A stretch of DNA of 64,000 bases from the NCBI RefSeq assembly GCF_000499285.1, contig NZ_AWUN01000001.1, forward strand, positions 496,001-560,000, written 5' to 3'. This document shows, piece after piece, positions 54,060 through 63,493 of the stretch (within the stretch, counting starts at the first letter, position 1; each line of letters opens with the position of its first letter). The notes under the pieces are model-generated. The model saw nothing but the letters and a program-made list of their open reading frames with translations, was not told the origin of the DNA and did not search any database. The translations under genes were made by a program, and so were the position numbers. This DNA comes from Bifidobacterium sp. 7101. Its GTDB lineage: Bacteria > Actinomycetota > Actinomycetes > Actinomycetales > Bifidobacteriaceae.

Positions 54060-54808
54060 GCGCCGATGAACACGACAACAAGGACAGCAAGAATCAGGAC
54101 CTGCCGGATTCCGGCCATCATCTGAGTGAGGAAGAAGTCGAGCGGGCCTTGGCCAGCTTTGAGGCCGAGTTCAATGAGGGTCAGGATCAAGCTGATCAGT
54201 CAGCTGAACGCTCTGGATCAGGCTTGAATGCCGAGACCGGCATGGATTCCAAGCCCGCTGACCAAGGGTCGGTGGAACCGGACGAGGCTGATGGCGCTGC
54301 GGCTGACTTCGATCAGGAGCTTGAAGGCCTGATCGGCAACAGGGCCAAGGCCGCCGTCATGGTGACCCGTCTGGCATCTGCAGAGCTTCTGGCGGCCTTC
54401 TGCCAGATATCCGATATTTCTGCATGGTGCATCCAGGCCCGTGAGGGTGCCGTGGCCGTCCTGAGAAATCTGGACGGGGACGGCCCTGAGGCAGCCATCC
54501 GCGATCTGACCACGGTCGTATCCGGGCTCAGCGCCATTCTGGCAGTCAACCGGGCCGACAAGCTCGAGGTGACCCTCTGGATCAGCGGACAATCAGGTCA
54601 GACGCTTGCACCGCCCATTCTCTTTGCCGCCACCGCCGACTTTGTGGAGGACCTGATGATCGGGACCACCACAGTAGACAGGCTGCGCCAGGATGGGGCC
54701 GCCATCTTTGACTCGGGGGAGTACAACCGCGAGAAGGCCATGGGCATCATCGCCTCGCACACCAGGTTCGGGGCCGGAGGATCGACTCGCAAGGGCCGCG
54801 TCGAATAA
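54056..54808 (+). CDS. unknown protein encoded inside the his operon
   Basis: Not recognised as any his enzyme. The 250-residue product has an acidic, Gln/Asp/Ser-rich and probably disordered first 95 residues ([16 protein letters not shown]...), then a compact domain with predicted helices and strands: [64 protein letters not shown]. No membrane helix or signal. It overlaps hisB by four bases and is followed by hisH, so it is surely co-translated with them. A regulatory or stabilising role in histidine synthesis is only an inference from position. Confidence 0.75.
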   Translation: MSADEHDNKDSKNQDLPDSGHHLSEEEVERALASFEAEFNEGQDQADQSAERSGSGLNAETGMDSKPADQGSVEPDEADGAAADFDQELEGLIGNRAKAAVMVTRLASAELLAAFCQISDISAWCIQAREGAVAVLRNLDGDGPEAAIRDLTTVVSGLSAILAVNRADKLEVTLWISGQSGQTLAPPILFAATADFVEDLMIGTTTVDRLRQDGAAIFDSGEYNREKAMGIIASHTRFGAGGSTRKGRVE

Positions 54809-54853
54809 TCAAGTCGAATGGAACTTCAGACAGGAGACTTGGCTAGGAGGAAC

Positions 54854-55600
54854 ATGACCAGGATACAGGTGCTTGACTATGGGTTCGGCAATGTCAGATC
54901 CATGGTGCATGCCCTCTCCCAGCTTGGGGTCGATGCGCAGATCAGCGCCGACCCGGACCTGGCCATGAAGGCCGACGGCCTGGTCATACCCGGCGTGGGG
55001 GCCTACGGGGCCTGTATGGCGGGGTTGCGGGCCGTAGGCGGCGACCGCATCATCCTGGATCGTCTGGCCCAGGGCTTGCCTGTTCTTGGGGTCTGCATAG
55101 GTCTTCAGGTCATGTTCCAGTTTGGGGACGAAGACGGCCACAGCGAGCCCGGGCTGGGCCTGATCCCCGGTCGGGTGACCAAGCTGGATGCCGATGTAGT
55201 GCCCCATATGGGCTGGGACCATGTCCAGGCGCCTCAGGGAACACGACTACTGGCAGGTGTCCAGGATCAGCGCTTCTACTTCGTCCACTCCTATGCCGCT
55301 ATGGCGGCGCAGCCCGATCTGTCTGTGCGAGTATCAGCATTGAATAAACATAGCGACAGCCAGACAGGGTCAGTCCAGCCAGAGTCGGACAAGACCATAC
55401 AGGACGCCTCTTTCGGTGAACCGCTGGTCACCTGGGCCACCTACGGACGCAGCAGATTCGTGGCCGCTTATGAATGCGGCCCCTTGAGTGCCACCCAGTT
55501 CCATCCTGAAAAGTCCGGACAGGCCGGCGCGCGGCTGCTGACCAATTGGGTGCGGACCCTTCCCAGGGCTTCCGGACGCCCTTCCGAGAAAGGTGAATGA
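54854..55600 (+). CDS. hisH: imidazole glycerol phosphate synthase glutaminase subunit HisH
   Basis: Class I glutamine amidotransferase delivering ammonia to HisF. In 248 residues the triad is Cys81 ([11 protein letters not shown]), His217 and Glu219 (TQFHPEKSG), with the [10 protein letters not shown] loop and FYFVHSYA. Between about residues 161 and 187 there is a hydrophilic insert ([15 protein letters not shown]...) not usual in the family. The ATG at 54854 is fixed by TAGGAGGAA; an upstream ATG at 54818 has none. hisF is not in this window. Confidence 0.95.
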   Translation: MTRIQVLDYGFGNVRSMVHALSQLGVDAQISADPDLAMKADGLVIPGVGAYGACMAGLRAVGGDRIILDRLAQGLPVLGVCIGLQVMFQFGDEDGHSEPGLGLIPGRVTKLDADVVPHMGWDHVQAPQGTRLLAGVQDQRFYFVHSYAAMAAQPDLSVRVSALNKHSDSQTGSVQPESDKTIQDASFGEPLVTWATYGRSRFVAAYECGPLSATQFHPEKSGQAGARLLTNWVRTLPRASGRPSEKGE

Positions 55601-55601
55601 G

Positions 55602-56333
55602 ATGCTGACGCTCCTACCCGCTGTCGATGTCCGTGACGGAAAGGCGGTTCGCCTGAAGCAAGGGGTCTCCGGTTCCGAGAAGGTCTACGGGGAGCCTGCC
55701 GATGCAGCCAAGGCCTGGGTAGACCAGGGTGCCGAGTGGCTCCACCTGGTCGACCTGGATGCGGCCTTCGGCACGGGCGACAATCGCGACAAGCTGTCCG
55801 CCCTGGTCAACGAGCTGGGGGATCGCGTCAAGGTGGAGCTCAGCGGGGGCATCCGCGACGACGCCAGCCTGGAGGCAGCCCTGGATGCAGGCGCCACCCG
55901 GGTCAACATCGGCACGGCGGCTCTGGAGAATCCGGAATGGACCAGCCAGGTTCTGGGTCGCTACGGAGAGAAGGTCTGTGTGGGGCTGGACGTGCGCGGA
56001 CACACCCTGGCCGCCCGGGGCTGGACCAGACAGGGCGGCGACCTTTTTGAGGCCATGGAGCGACTGGACCGGAACGGGTGCAGCCGGTACGTGGTCACCG
56101 ACGTGACCCGCGACGGGATGATGACCGGCCCCAATCTGGATCTGCTCGGGCAGGTGGCTGCCCGGACCCCGGCCAAGGTGACCGCCTCGGGAGGCATATC
56201 CAGCCTGGATGACTTGAGCCACATCCTGGACCTGGCCGATCGGGGTGTGGACAGCGCCATCCTGGGCAAGTCCCTCTATGAGGGGGCCTTCACCCTGGAG
56301 CAGGCACTGGACCTGGTCTCTGGGCATTGTTAA
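55602..56333 (+). CDS. hisA: HisA / PriA-type phosphoribosyl isomerase
   Basis: Isomerises ProFAR to PRFAR in histidine synthesis. The 243-residue barrel starts [18 protein letters not shown] with general base Asp9, and carries [41 protein letters not shown] with the second catalytic Asp, and [11 protein letters not shown]. The LDAAFG form resembles actinobacterial PriA, which also isomerises phosphoribosyl anthranilate in tryptophan synthesis; dual activity here is inferred, not shown. The ATG at 55602 is preferred over an upstream GTG at 55593. It starts two bases after the hisH stop. Confidence 0.95.
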   Translation: MLTLLPAVDVRDGKAVRLKQGVSGSEKVYGEPADAAKAWVDQGAEWLHLVDLDAAFGTGDNRDKLSALVNELGDRVKVELSGGIRDDASLEAALDAGATRVNIGTAALENPEWTSQVLGRYGEKVCVGLDVRGHTLAARGWTRQGGDLFEAMERLDRNGCSRYVVTDVTRDGMMTGPNLDLLGQVAARTPAKVTASGGISSLDDLSHILDLADRGVDSAILGKSLYEGAFTLEQALDLVSGHC

Positions 56334-56379
56334 CGCTATAAGCAAATCCGCGAAATATAGGAATGGGAGCATAAGCTCT

Positions 56380-57717
56380 ATGGATAAGCAAGAGGAGTTC
56401 GCGCTGCGCACTGTCGAGGAGCGCGATGTCCGGTTCATTCGTCTCTGGTTCACCGATGTCTTGGGAACCCTGAAGTCGGTGGCCATAGCGCCCACCGAGC
56501 TGGAGGTGGCCTTCGAGGAGGGGCTGGGCTTCGACGGCTCGGCCATCGAGGGCATGACCAGGGTCTCCGAGGACGACATGATCGTCAAGCCCGACCCGTC
56601 CACCTTCCAGATTCTTCCCTGGAGGGGCGGGCCGCAGGGCACAGCGCGAATCTTCTGCGACGTGCTCACCCCGGACGGCGAGCCCAGCAGCGGGGATCCC
56701 CGGCACGTGCTCAAGCGGGCCCTGGCCAAGGCCAAGGAGAAGGGCTTCATCTTCTACACCCACCCGGAGATCGAGTTCTACCTGTTTGAGAACCAGGATG
56801 ACTGGTCCCAGGTCCCGACCCCCATCGACGAGGGCGGCTACTTCGACCATGTGCCCCGCAGCCCGGGGATGGACTTCCGGCGGGCCTGCGTCAACATGCT
56901 TGAGCAGATGGGCATCTCGGTGGAGTACTCACACCACGAGGCCGGACCAGGACAGAATGAGATCGACCTGCGCTATGCCGACGCCCTGACCACCTCCGAC
57001 AACATCATGACCTTCCGGACCGTGGTCAAGGAGATCTCCTTGGAGCGGGGAATCTACGCCAGCTTCATGCCCAAGCCCTTCACCGACCAGCCGGGGTCGG
57101 GCATGCATACCCATCTGAGCCTGTTTGAGGGGGACACCAACGCCTTCTACGAGGTGGGCCAGGAGTTCAACATGTCCCAGACGGCCCGGCAGTTCGCCGC
57201 CGGCATCCTGGCCCATGCGGCCGAAATCTGCGCGGTGACCGACCAGTACGTCAACTCCTACAAGCGTCTATGGGGCGGGGCTGAGGCGCCCAGCTACGTC
57301 TGCTGGGGGCACAACAACCGGTCCGCCCTCCTGCGCATACCCCAGTACAAGCCCGGCAAGGGCAACTCGGCCAGGATGGAGTTCCGCGGGCTGGATCCGG
57401 GGGCCAATCCATATCTGGCATACTCGGTGCTGCTGGCTGCCGGCCTGGACGGGATCGAGCAGAAGATGACCCTGGGCGAGCCCACCAGCGACGACGTCTG
57501 GGAGCTGACCGACGCTGAGCGGCAGGCCATGGGCATTGAGCCCCTGCCTGACAGCCTGGATGCAGCGCTCAAGGTCATGGAGAAGTCGGACTTCGTGGCC
57601 GAGGTGCTGGGTGAGCAGACCTTCGAGTACTTCCTGCGCAACAAGCACCGGGAGTGGGCCGGGTACAGCCGGCAGGTCACCCCCTACGAGCTGGCCTACT
57701 ACCTGCCCAAGCTTTGA
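56380..57717 (+). CDS. glnA: glutamine synthetase type I (alpha-like)
   Basis: Makes glutamine from glutamate, ammonia and ATP. The 445-residue subunit has GFDGSAIEGMT, HPEIEFYLF, HEAGPGQNEIDLRY, the GMHTHLSL loop, NSYKRL and NPYLAYS. It ends in TPYELAYYLPKL and lacks the NLYDLP adenylylation motif of the longer beta type, so it should not be controlled by adenylylation. The ATG at 56380 has GGGAGC nine bases upstream; longer frames run into hisA. It sits 46 bases after hisA, and HisH upstream consumes glutamine. Confidence 0.97.
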   Translation: MDKQEEFALRTVEERDVRFIRLWFTDVLGTLKSVAIAPTELEVAFEEGLGFDGSAIEGMTRVSEDDMIVKPDPSTFQILPWRGGPQGTARIFCDVLTPDGEPSSGDPRHVLKRALAKAKEKGFIFYTHPEIEFYLFENQDDWSQVPTPIDEGGYFDHVPRSPGMDFRRACVNMLEQMGISVEYSHHEAGPGQNEIDLRYADALTTSDNIMTFRTVVKEISLERGIYASFMPKPFTDQPGSGMHTHLSLFEGDTNAFYEVGQEFNMSQTARQFAAGILAHAAEICAVTDQYVNSYKRLWGGAEAPSYVCWGHNNRSALLRIPQYKPGKGNSARMEFRGLDPGANPYLAYSVLLAAGLDGIEQKMTLGEPTSDDVWELTDAERQAMGIEPLPDSLDAALKVMEKSDFVAEVLGEQTFEYFLRNKHREWAGYSRQVTPYELAYYLPKL

Positions 57718-57726
57718 ATCCGGGGC

Positions 57727-58614
57727 TTACTGGTCCGATCGGCCGAACCAGCTGTTGTAGATGATGACGAAGTTACGATTGCCGTAGCTTGAGCAGCGGT
57801 TGCCTTCGCCGTCGCCTGCCCGCAGTGCTGCCTCGTTGGGCTGGTAGGGCGTATAGATGTAGAGCAGTGCAGTGGCATCGTTCTCGATGTAGACCTTGCC
57901 GCTGCCACAGGAGGCATCGGGGCTGAAGCGTACATCGTTCAGGGCCTTGGTCTGATAAGCGTACTGGTCCCGGTGGGCCTGATAGTAGCGGAATCGGTGG
58001 GCGGCCCCGTAGACCTGGTTGAAGAATCCGGCATAGCGGGTGTCGCAGTCTGCATCATCAGGGCAGGAGAGGCCCATGGCCGACTGAAGCTGGACCTGGG
58101 CGGGGGGCTGGTCGGTGGCCACCAGATGCTGCTCCTTTTGCAGCATGGTCAGGAGGACTTTCTGACTTATCCCACAGGAGCGGGCGGATCCGTCGATGAT
58201 CTGAGCCGCGCTCTGTCCCTTGCCACCCTTGTAGGCATCGCATAGGCCGTCGTTGGGGCGGTCGGGAACATCCATCTGCAGGCTTCGTAGGCAGGTGGAT
58301 CCGTTGCAGGATGCCCCCTTCTGGTCCAGGAAGGCCTGAACATCGTCGGCGTTCATGTCCACGGTGTCGTGGAAGCGGTGATCGGTGATAATCCTGCCTG
58401 GATTGAAGACATACTCCTGGGAGAGCTGCTCCTGGTGGCGGATGACGCGTCCGACCATCAGCCGGTAGGAGACGAAGCGGACGGCCAGTATGCACAGGGC
58501 GACCATCAGGACTATGGCCATCAGGGCTGCCCCCAGGGTCTGCGCGCGGCGGAGGGTAATCCGCCCGCGTTTGGTGCCGACCCTGCGTTTTGGTCCCGAT
58601 GGCCTTGTGCTCAT
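57727..58614 (-). CDS. membrane-anchored extracellular protein of the actinobacterial 'hemagglutinin' domain type
   Basis: A 295-residue protein with a basic N-terminus, one membrane helix (about 27-48, LGAALMAIVLMVALCILAVRFV) and an exported domain containing eight cysteines. The domain pattern FNPGRIITDHRF, DVQAFLDQKGASC, SQKVLLTMLQKEQHLV, SAMGLSCPDDADCD, GFFNQVYGAA, YIENDATALLYIYTPYQPN and SSYGNRNFVIIYNSWFG matches a domain I recall from actinobacterial proteins labelled hemagglutinin or attached to lysozyme modules. A lysozyme-like role for the conserved Glu of KEQ is a guess. The ATG at 58614 follows GGAAGG and overlaps the hrpA stop by four bases. Confidence 0.75.
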   Translation of the reverse strand: MSTRPSGPKRRVGTKRGRITLRRAQTLGAALMAIVLMVALCILAVRFVSYRLMVGRVIRHQEQLSQEYVFNPGRIITDHRFHDTVDMNADDVQAFLDQKGASCNGSTCLRSLQMDVPDRPNDGLCDAYKGGKGQSAAQIIDGSARSCGISQKVLLTMLQKEQHLVATDQPPAQVQLQSAMGLSCPDDADCDTRYAGFFNQVYGAAHRFRYYQAHRDQYAYQTKALNDVRFSPDASCGSGKVYIENDATALLYIYTPYQPNEAALRAGDGEGNRCSSYGNRNFVIIYNSWFGRSDQ

Positions 58615-61600
58615 GGTTTTCCTTCCAGCGCCTTCCTGATTCGTTGCAGGCTGACGGGGATGGCCGTCCCCAGCTCCTGGGCCCAGATGGAGACAAAGTA
58701 CTCCTCCATCATCCAACGTCCCCTTTGCGCACGGTCCATGGCCTGGTCTCGTCCGGGACCGGCGGGCAGAGCCTGGGCCGCCTTGGCCGCCTGGTCCACC
58801 AGATCCTGGGCGGTCTGCGCCTGCCATGCCCATCGTACGTCACGATCCTTGTCCCTGCGGGCCTTGTCCAAGCGCATCAGGTCGGCCTTCAGGTATGTGC
58901 GCAGACGGGGCAGGGCATAGGGTGGATCGGCCCCGATGAAGCCCTTGGCCAGGAGATTTGCCGAATGCTGGCGTATCCACTGCAGGACCGAGAGCAGGGG
59001 CAGATCAGCCGGTCCGGACACGGCCTTGTCCACCTGTGCCGAAGTCTCCAGAATGCCGACTACATCCTTGGCCACCTGATACACAGTATCCTCGTAGACC
59101 TGGCTGACGCTGGCCACAGCCTCCTGTAGGGTCCGATCGTCGGTGATGGCATCGGTGTGGGGAATCAGGCGCTTGACAGCGGCCATCTGCAGGTCCTCAG
59201 CCAGGGCGGAGGTGTCCGGATAGGGGGCCGAGGCCAGCATCAGGGCCTCCCGGCTCAGCCAGCGTGAGGAGATTCGCTGGGCAGGCAGGTGGAGCTTGTC
59301 CAGGGCGGCCTGCCAGATCAGCACTTCGCGGGGTTTGGTGGTGGCGCCGGACTGGTGGAGCAGGTCGGCACTCTTGACCACCTGGCCCTGTCGGGCGGCC
59401 TTGCTGGCCTGGGAGTCCACGCGGGACCGGGCCGACTGTCGGGCCTGTCCCGCCAGGTCGCGCTGCAGGTCGGTCAAGGACTTGGATCGGCCCAGGACCT
59501 TGGGGTGGCCGTGACCCTTGCGGCCCTGACGTCGATCCTCCTCCACCTGGAAGGTGGGCCGCAGGTAGTCAGGCAGCCGTTCCAGCCTGGCTGGAGTGAA
59601 GACCTCAGGGTGCAGCTGGGCTCCCACCGTATCGATTGCTGCGGCGGTGAAGGCCTGCTCGAAGTCCGGCCAGCCACCAGCGGGGATGGCTCCTGCACCG
59701 TGTTCGTCTCCGTCTGCATGCTGGTCTGCTGATCCGTAGGTGGCCTGCTCTACCGATGCCGGATCGGCGCCGGGCAGCAGGGGATAGTGGCCGTCTATCC
59801 AGGCGCGGATGGTCCGGGCGGCATCAGGGGCGGGGACGAACTGGACCCGCAGGGCCTTGGGCAGGGACTTGATGGTGGCTGTGATCAAATCGTCCAGAAG
59901 GCCGGGCACGGTCCAGCTGAATTGGCCTGGGGTCAGCTGGTTCAGGCAGTGCAGGGGGATGTGGACCGTGATGCCGTCGTCCGACTCTCCCGGCTGATAG
60001 CGGTAGGTCAGGGGCAGATTCATGGGCCGGCCGTCGATGCCCTGGGTGTGCCAGTGGTCCGGATAGTCACCGGGCCGGTAGGAGGCGGACTGGTCGTTCA
60101 GGCGCTCCACCTTGTCGGGGTCGAAGTCCAGCAGGTGCGGGTCCGCATCGTGGTGCTTCCGCCACCAAGAGCCCAGTGCGGCCAGGGAGGTGGCCTCCTG
60201 GGGAATGCGTTCCTGGTAGAAGTCGTAGAGGTCCTCCTCGGTGACGGTGCCGGTCACCTGGCGGGTCCGGCTGGTACGCTCGCCGGCCTCGCTGAGCACC
60301 TGCCGATTGGCCTGGATGAAGCCGTCATGCGGGAAGCGCTCGCGCACATCGCCCTGGACCAGGCCCTGGCGTATCAGCATGTCCCGGGCCTGACCGGGGT
60401 TGATCCGCGCCCACTGCACGGTCCTATCGCGCACGATGGGCAGACCGTAGAGCAGGACCTTGGAGGTCGCCACCGCGGCACCACGGGAGGCCGACCAGTG
60501 GGGCTCGGCGTAGGTGGTTCTGGTCAGGGACTTGGCCAGAGGCTCGGCCCAGGCAGGGTCGATGGCTGCGCAGCAGCGCGCCCAGAGCCGGGAGGTCTCC
60601 ACCAGTTCGGCGGCCATGATCCAGGGCGGATTGGCTTTGGCCAGGGCGGAACCGGGGAAGATGGCGAAATGCGTGCCGCGCGCCCCCTGGTAGTCGTTCT
60701 TGGCCTGCCGGCGCGCCCGCTTCATGGCCTTGGCTCGGGCCGCGCCATGCAGGCCGGCGAAATCGGAGGCCTTGGGTTCGTGGACCACTTGCATGCCCAT
60801 GCTGGAGAGCAGGCCGGCCAGCATGGACCGGTGGATCCCTTGGTCGTCCCAGGAGCAGACCAGGGCATGTGCCGCCTGCTGTCCAATAGGCAGGTCCAGC
60901 AGGGCCTGATCCGGTCCCTTGACGGGGACGGGGGAGCCCACCTTCATGTGCAGGCCCCGGCACATCTGGGCCAGCTGCCGGTAGAGGTCATGCCACTGCC
61001 GCATGCGCAGGAAAGCCATGTACTCCTGCTTGCAGGCCTTGCGCAGGGCCCCGTTGGAGGGCTCCTTGTCCTGCGGGAAGAAGCGGTTCCAGATATTCAG
61101 GGCCGTCAGGAAGTCGCTGGAGGGATCCTCATAGCGGGCGTGGATCCGGTCGGCCTCCTCGCGCTTCTCCTCAGGGCGCTCGCGGGGGTCCTGCAGGGAA
61201 AGGAACGCCACGACGACCAGAACGGCGGCCAGGGTGTCCGGGGTGGCATCCTGACCGGCCTGCAGGATCATTCTGCCCAGACGGATGTCGATGGGGATCC
61301 TGGCCAGCCGCCGTCCCAGGCTGGTCAGCCGGATGAGGCCCTGCTGGCGGGAGATGGCCTGCAGCTCAGTCAGTTCCCGCAGACCGTCGCTGACCGCACG
61401 GGTGTCAGGCGGATCGATGAAGCCGAAGTCGGTGACGTCCTCGGCGGTATGGGCTACGCCCACCGAGAGCATGTGCAGGATGACCGAACCCAGGGAGGTA
61501 CGCAGGATCTCCGGGTCGGTGAACTTGGGACGGGTGTCATAATCGTCCTTGGCATACAGGCGGATGGCGATGCCGTCGGCCACACGTCCGCAGCGGCCCG

Positions 61601-62693
61601 CACGCTGATCGGCGGAGGCCTGGGAGATGGGCTCGATGGGCAGGCGCTGGACCTTGGCCGACTTGGAATAGCGGCTGATCCTGGCCAGTCCCGGGTCCAC
61701 CACGTATCGGATGCCCGGCACCGTCAAGGAGGTCTCGGCCACGTTGGTGGCGATGACGATGCGCTGATGGCCGTGGTGTTCGAAGACCCGGTGCTGCTCC
61801 TTGGTCGACAGGCGGGCGAAGAGGGGGATGATCTCCAAGGCGTCCGGGCGGCGCATGTCGGAGGTCCGCGGGCCGAAGTGCCGTCGCAGGGCGGTCTCGT
61901 ACTCGCGGATGTCGCGCTCGCCGGCGGCGAAGACCAGGATGTCTCTGGGGCCGTCGACATGGGTGGAGTGGATGACCAGCTCGGCGCAGGCCCGGGCCAC
62001 CGCCTTAGGGAGGTCCGGCTCCTCCCTGTCCTGGCCCTCCTCTTCGGAGTCGAACCCGGGGACATGCCGCATCAGGGCAGGGGCCGATCCTGCTGGCTCG
62101 TAGAGGGTCTGGACCGGATAGGTGCGTCCGGAGACCTCCAGCACGGGCACCTGGGTGTGCAGGGCCTTGGCGAAGTGGTCCCGGAACTTGACCGAATCGA
62201 TGGTGGCTGAGGTGATGATCAGCTTCAGATCGGGCCGTTTGGGCAGCAGGGCGGTCAGGTACCCCAGCAGAAAGTCGATGTTCAGGCTGCGTTCGTGGGC
62301 CTCGTCGATGATGATGGTGTCGTAGGCCCGCAGCTGGGGATCGCCCTGGATCTGCGCCAGGAGAATGCCGTCGGTGACCACTCGCAGGCGGGTGCTCCGG
62401 CTGGACTTGTCGGTGAAGCGGACCTGGTAGCCGATCTGGTCGCCTAGCCTGGTGCCAGTCTCCGAAGCGATGCGCTCGGCCACGGTTCTGGCGGCGATCC
62501 TCCTGGGCTGGGTGTGCACAATCTGACGACCGTGGTCGCCGCGGCCCATCTGAAGGAGGATCTTGGGGATCTGTGTGGTCTTGCCCGAGCCGGTCTGGCC
62601 TGAGACGATGACCACCTGGGAGGACTGCACGGCATGGACGATGTCCTCCTTGGCCGCGCTGATGGGCAGCTCGGCAGGATACTCGAACCTCAT
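58611..62693 (-). CDS. hrpA: ATP-dependent RNA helicase HrpA
   Basis: DEAH-box RNA helicase that in E. coli rescues stalled ribosomes. The full-length 1360-residue protein has SGQTGSGKTTQIPK (Walker A, 31-44), DEAHERS (130-136), SATIDS, ATNVAETSLTVPGIRYVVD, QRAGRCGR, the helicase-associated and OB regions, and the long HrpA-specific C-terminal region (DUF3418, DQHPDLDFD-like equivalents). The ATG overlaps the stop of the upstream methyltransferase gene by four bases and its own stop overlaps the next gene, so three genes are coupled on the minus strand. Confidence 0.95.
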   Translation of the reverse strand: MRFEYPAELPISAAKEDIVHAVQSSQVVIVSGQTGSGKTTQIPKILLQMGRGDHGRQIVHTQPRRIAARTVAERIASETGTRLGDQIGYQVRFTDKSSRSTRLRVVTDGILLAQIQGDPQLRAYDTIIIDEAHERSLNIDFLLGYLTALLPKRPDLKLIITSATIDSVKFRDHFAKALHTQVPVLEVSGRTYPVQTLYEPAGSAPALMRHVPGFDSEEEGQDREEPDLPKAVARACAELVIHSTHVDGPRDILVFAAGERDIREYETALRRHFGPRTSDMRRPDALEIIPLFARLSTKEQHRVFEHHGHQRIVIATNVAETSLTVPGIRYVVDPGLARISRYSKSAKVQRLPIEPISQASADQRAGRCGRVADGIAIRLYAKDDYDTRPKFTDPEILRTSLGSVILHMLSVGVAHTAEDVTDFGFIDPPDTRAVSDGLRELTELQAISRQQGLIRLTSLGRRLARIPIDIRLGRMILQAGQDATPDTLAAVLVVVAFLSLQDPRERPEEKREEADRIHARYEDPSSDFLTALNIWNRFFPQDKEPSNGALRKACKQEYMAFLRMRQWHDLYRQLAQMCRGLHMKVGSPVPVKGPDQALLDLPIGQQAAHALVCSWDDQGIHRSMLAGLLSSMGMQVVHEPKASDFAGLHGAARAKAMKRARRQAKNDYQGARGTHFAIFPGSALAKANPPWIMAAELVETSRLWARCCAAIDPAWAEPLAKSLTRTTYAEPHWSASRGAAVATSKVLLYGLPIVRDRTVQWARINPGQARDMLIRQGLVQGDVRERFPHDGFIQANRQVLSEAGERTSRTRQVTGTVTEEDLYDFYQERIPQEATSLAALGSWWRKHHDADPHLLDFDPDKVERLNDQSASYRPGDYPDHWHTQGIDGRPMNLPLTYRYQPGESDDGITVHIPLHCLNQLTPGQFSWTVPGLLDDLITATIKSLPKALRVQFVPAPDAARTIRAWIDGHYPLLPGADPASVEQATYGSADQHADGDEHGAGAIPAGGWPDFEQAFTAAAIDTVGAQLHPEVFTPARLERLPDYLRPTFQVEEDRRQGRKGHGHPKVLGRSKSLTDLQRDLAGQARQSARSRVDSQASKAARQGQVVKSADLLHQSGATTKPREVLIWQAALDKLHLPAQRISSRWLSREALMLASAPYPDTSALAEDLQMAAVKRLIPHTDAITDDRTLQEAVASVSQVYEDTVYQVAKDVVGILETSAQVDKAVSGPADLPLLSVLQWIRQHSANLLAKGFIGADPPYALPRLRTYLKADLMRLDKARRDKDRDVRWAWQAQTAQDLVDQAAKAAQALPAGPGRDQAMDRAQRGRWMMEEYFVSIWAQELGTAIPVSLQRIRKALEGKP

Positions 62694-63352
62694 GCCCGGC
62701 CCACCTCGATGATCCGGTAGCCCTTGGCCGAGGCATACTTCTCTGCCGTCCAGCCGGAGCCCAGGGCCTCAGCCAGCCAGGGAATCAAGGAATCGGCGCC
62801 CAGGTTGCGCTGGACCACCAGGTAGGCCCGGCCTTGGGGCTTCAGTCTGGGCAGGTAGGTCATCAGCAGGTCGTGCAGGGCCGCCTTGCCCACTCGGATG
62901 GGCGGATTGGACCATATCAGGTCGAAGCGCAGATCGTCCGGCACCTGTTCCGGAGTCAAGGTGCGAACCCTGTCAAGACTCTGGGTTTTTGCATTGCGGG
63001 CAGTCAGATCCAGGGCTCGGAGGTTGGTGTCCACAGCATAGACCTTGGCTTTGGGTGACTGCATGGCCATGCTCAGGGCGATGGGACCCCAGCCGCAGCC
63101 CAGGTCCAGAAAATCACCCTCGGCCGGGGGCTGGGGGACACGTTTGAGCAGGACCGAGGTGCCCAGGTCTAGCCTGCCCGACGAAAAGACCCCGTTGGAG
63201 ACCTCCACCTGGCAGGTGCGGCCGGCGAGTTCAACCTGGATGGTCCGCCGCTGGTCGGGGGAGGCCGGACGGGCTACGAAGTATTGTTCGCCTCCGTCCG
63301 TCCCGGTCCTGGAGGATTGCCCCCGGCTTCTGCCATGGTCCCTGTGCGTCAT
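62690..63352 (-). CDS. RsmC/RlmG-like class I methyltransferase
   Basis: A 220-residue SAM-dependent methyltransferase. Motif I is DFLDLGCGWGPIALSMA, and the target-base motif SNPPIRVGKAALHDLL is the N-P-P-[IF] of guanine-N2 rRNA methyltransferases. It is about the length of a single MT domain, lacking the inactive N-terminal copy of E. coli RsmC. Residues 1-30 are hydrophilic. The start is uncertain: the ATG at 63352 has a weak ACAGG site, another ATG is two codons upstream. It overlaps hrpA and may act on rRNA. Confidence 0.85.
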   Translation of the reverse strand: MTHRDHGRSRGQSSRTGTDGGEQYFVARPASPDQRRTIQVELAGRTCQVEVSNGVFSSGRLDLGTSVLLKRVPQPPAEGDFLDLGCGWGPIALSMAMQSPKAKVYAVDTNLRALDLTARNAKTQSLDRVRTLTPEQVPDDLRFDLIWSNPPIRVGKAALHDLLMTYLPRLKPQGRAYLVVQRNLGADSLIPWLAEALGSGWTAEKYASAKGYRIIEVGRA

Positions 63353-63493
63353 GTCCATCCTGTCCGTCTTTGAAGACTGCCCGTCCCTCGGGCGCTCGCT
63401 GATGTCTGCTAAGAAGATGATAATAAAGACTGTGTCATGATTCCGCCTACACCGGATTCGTTCCCTAGTCCATAGATCAATGCAGAGGTGCCT

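Noticed and set aside
56245..56379. Upstream extension of glnA into hisA
   Set aside because: The ATG at 56380 has a ribosome site and matches the glutamine synthetase N-terminus; the extension is an out-of-frame reading of hisA.
59787..62210. An 807-codon open frame antisense to hrpA
   Set aside because: Shadow of the hrpA frame with Gly/Asp/Gln-rich composition and no motif; hrpA itself is complete.
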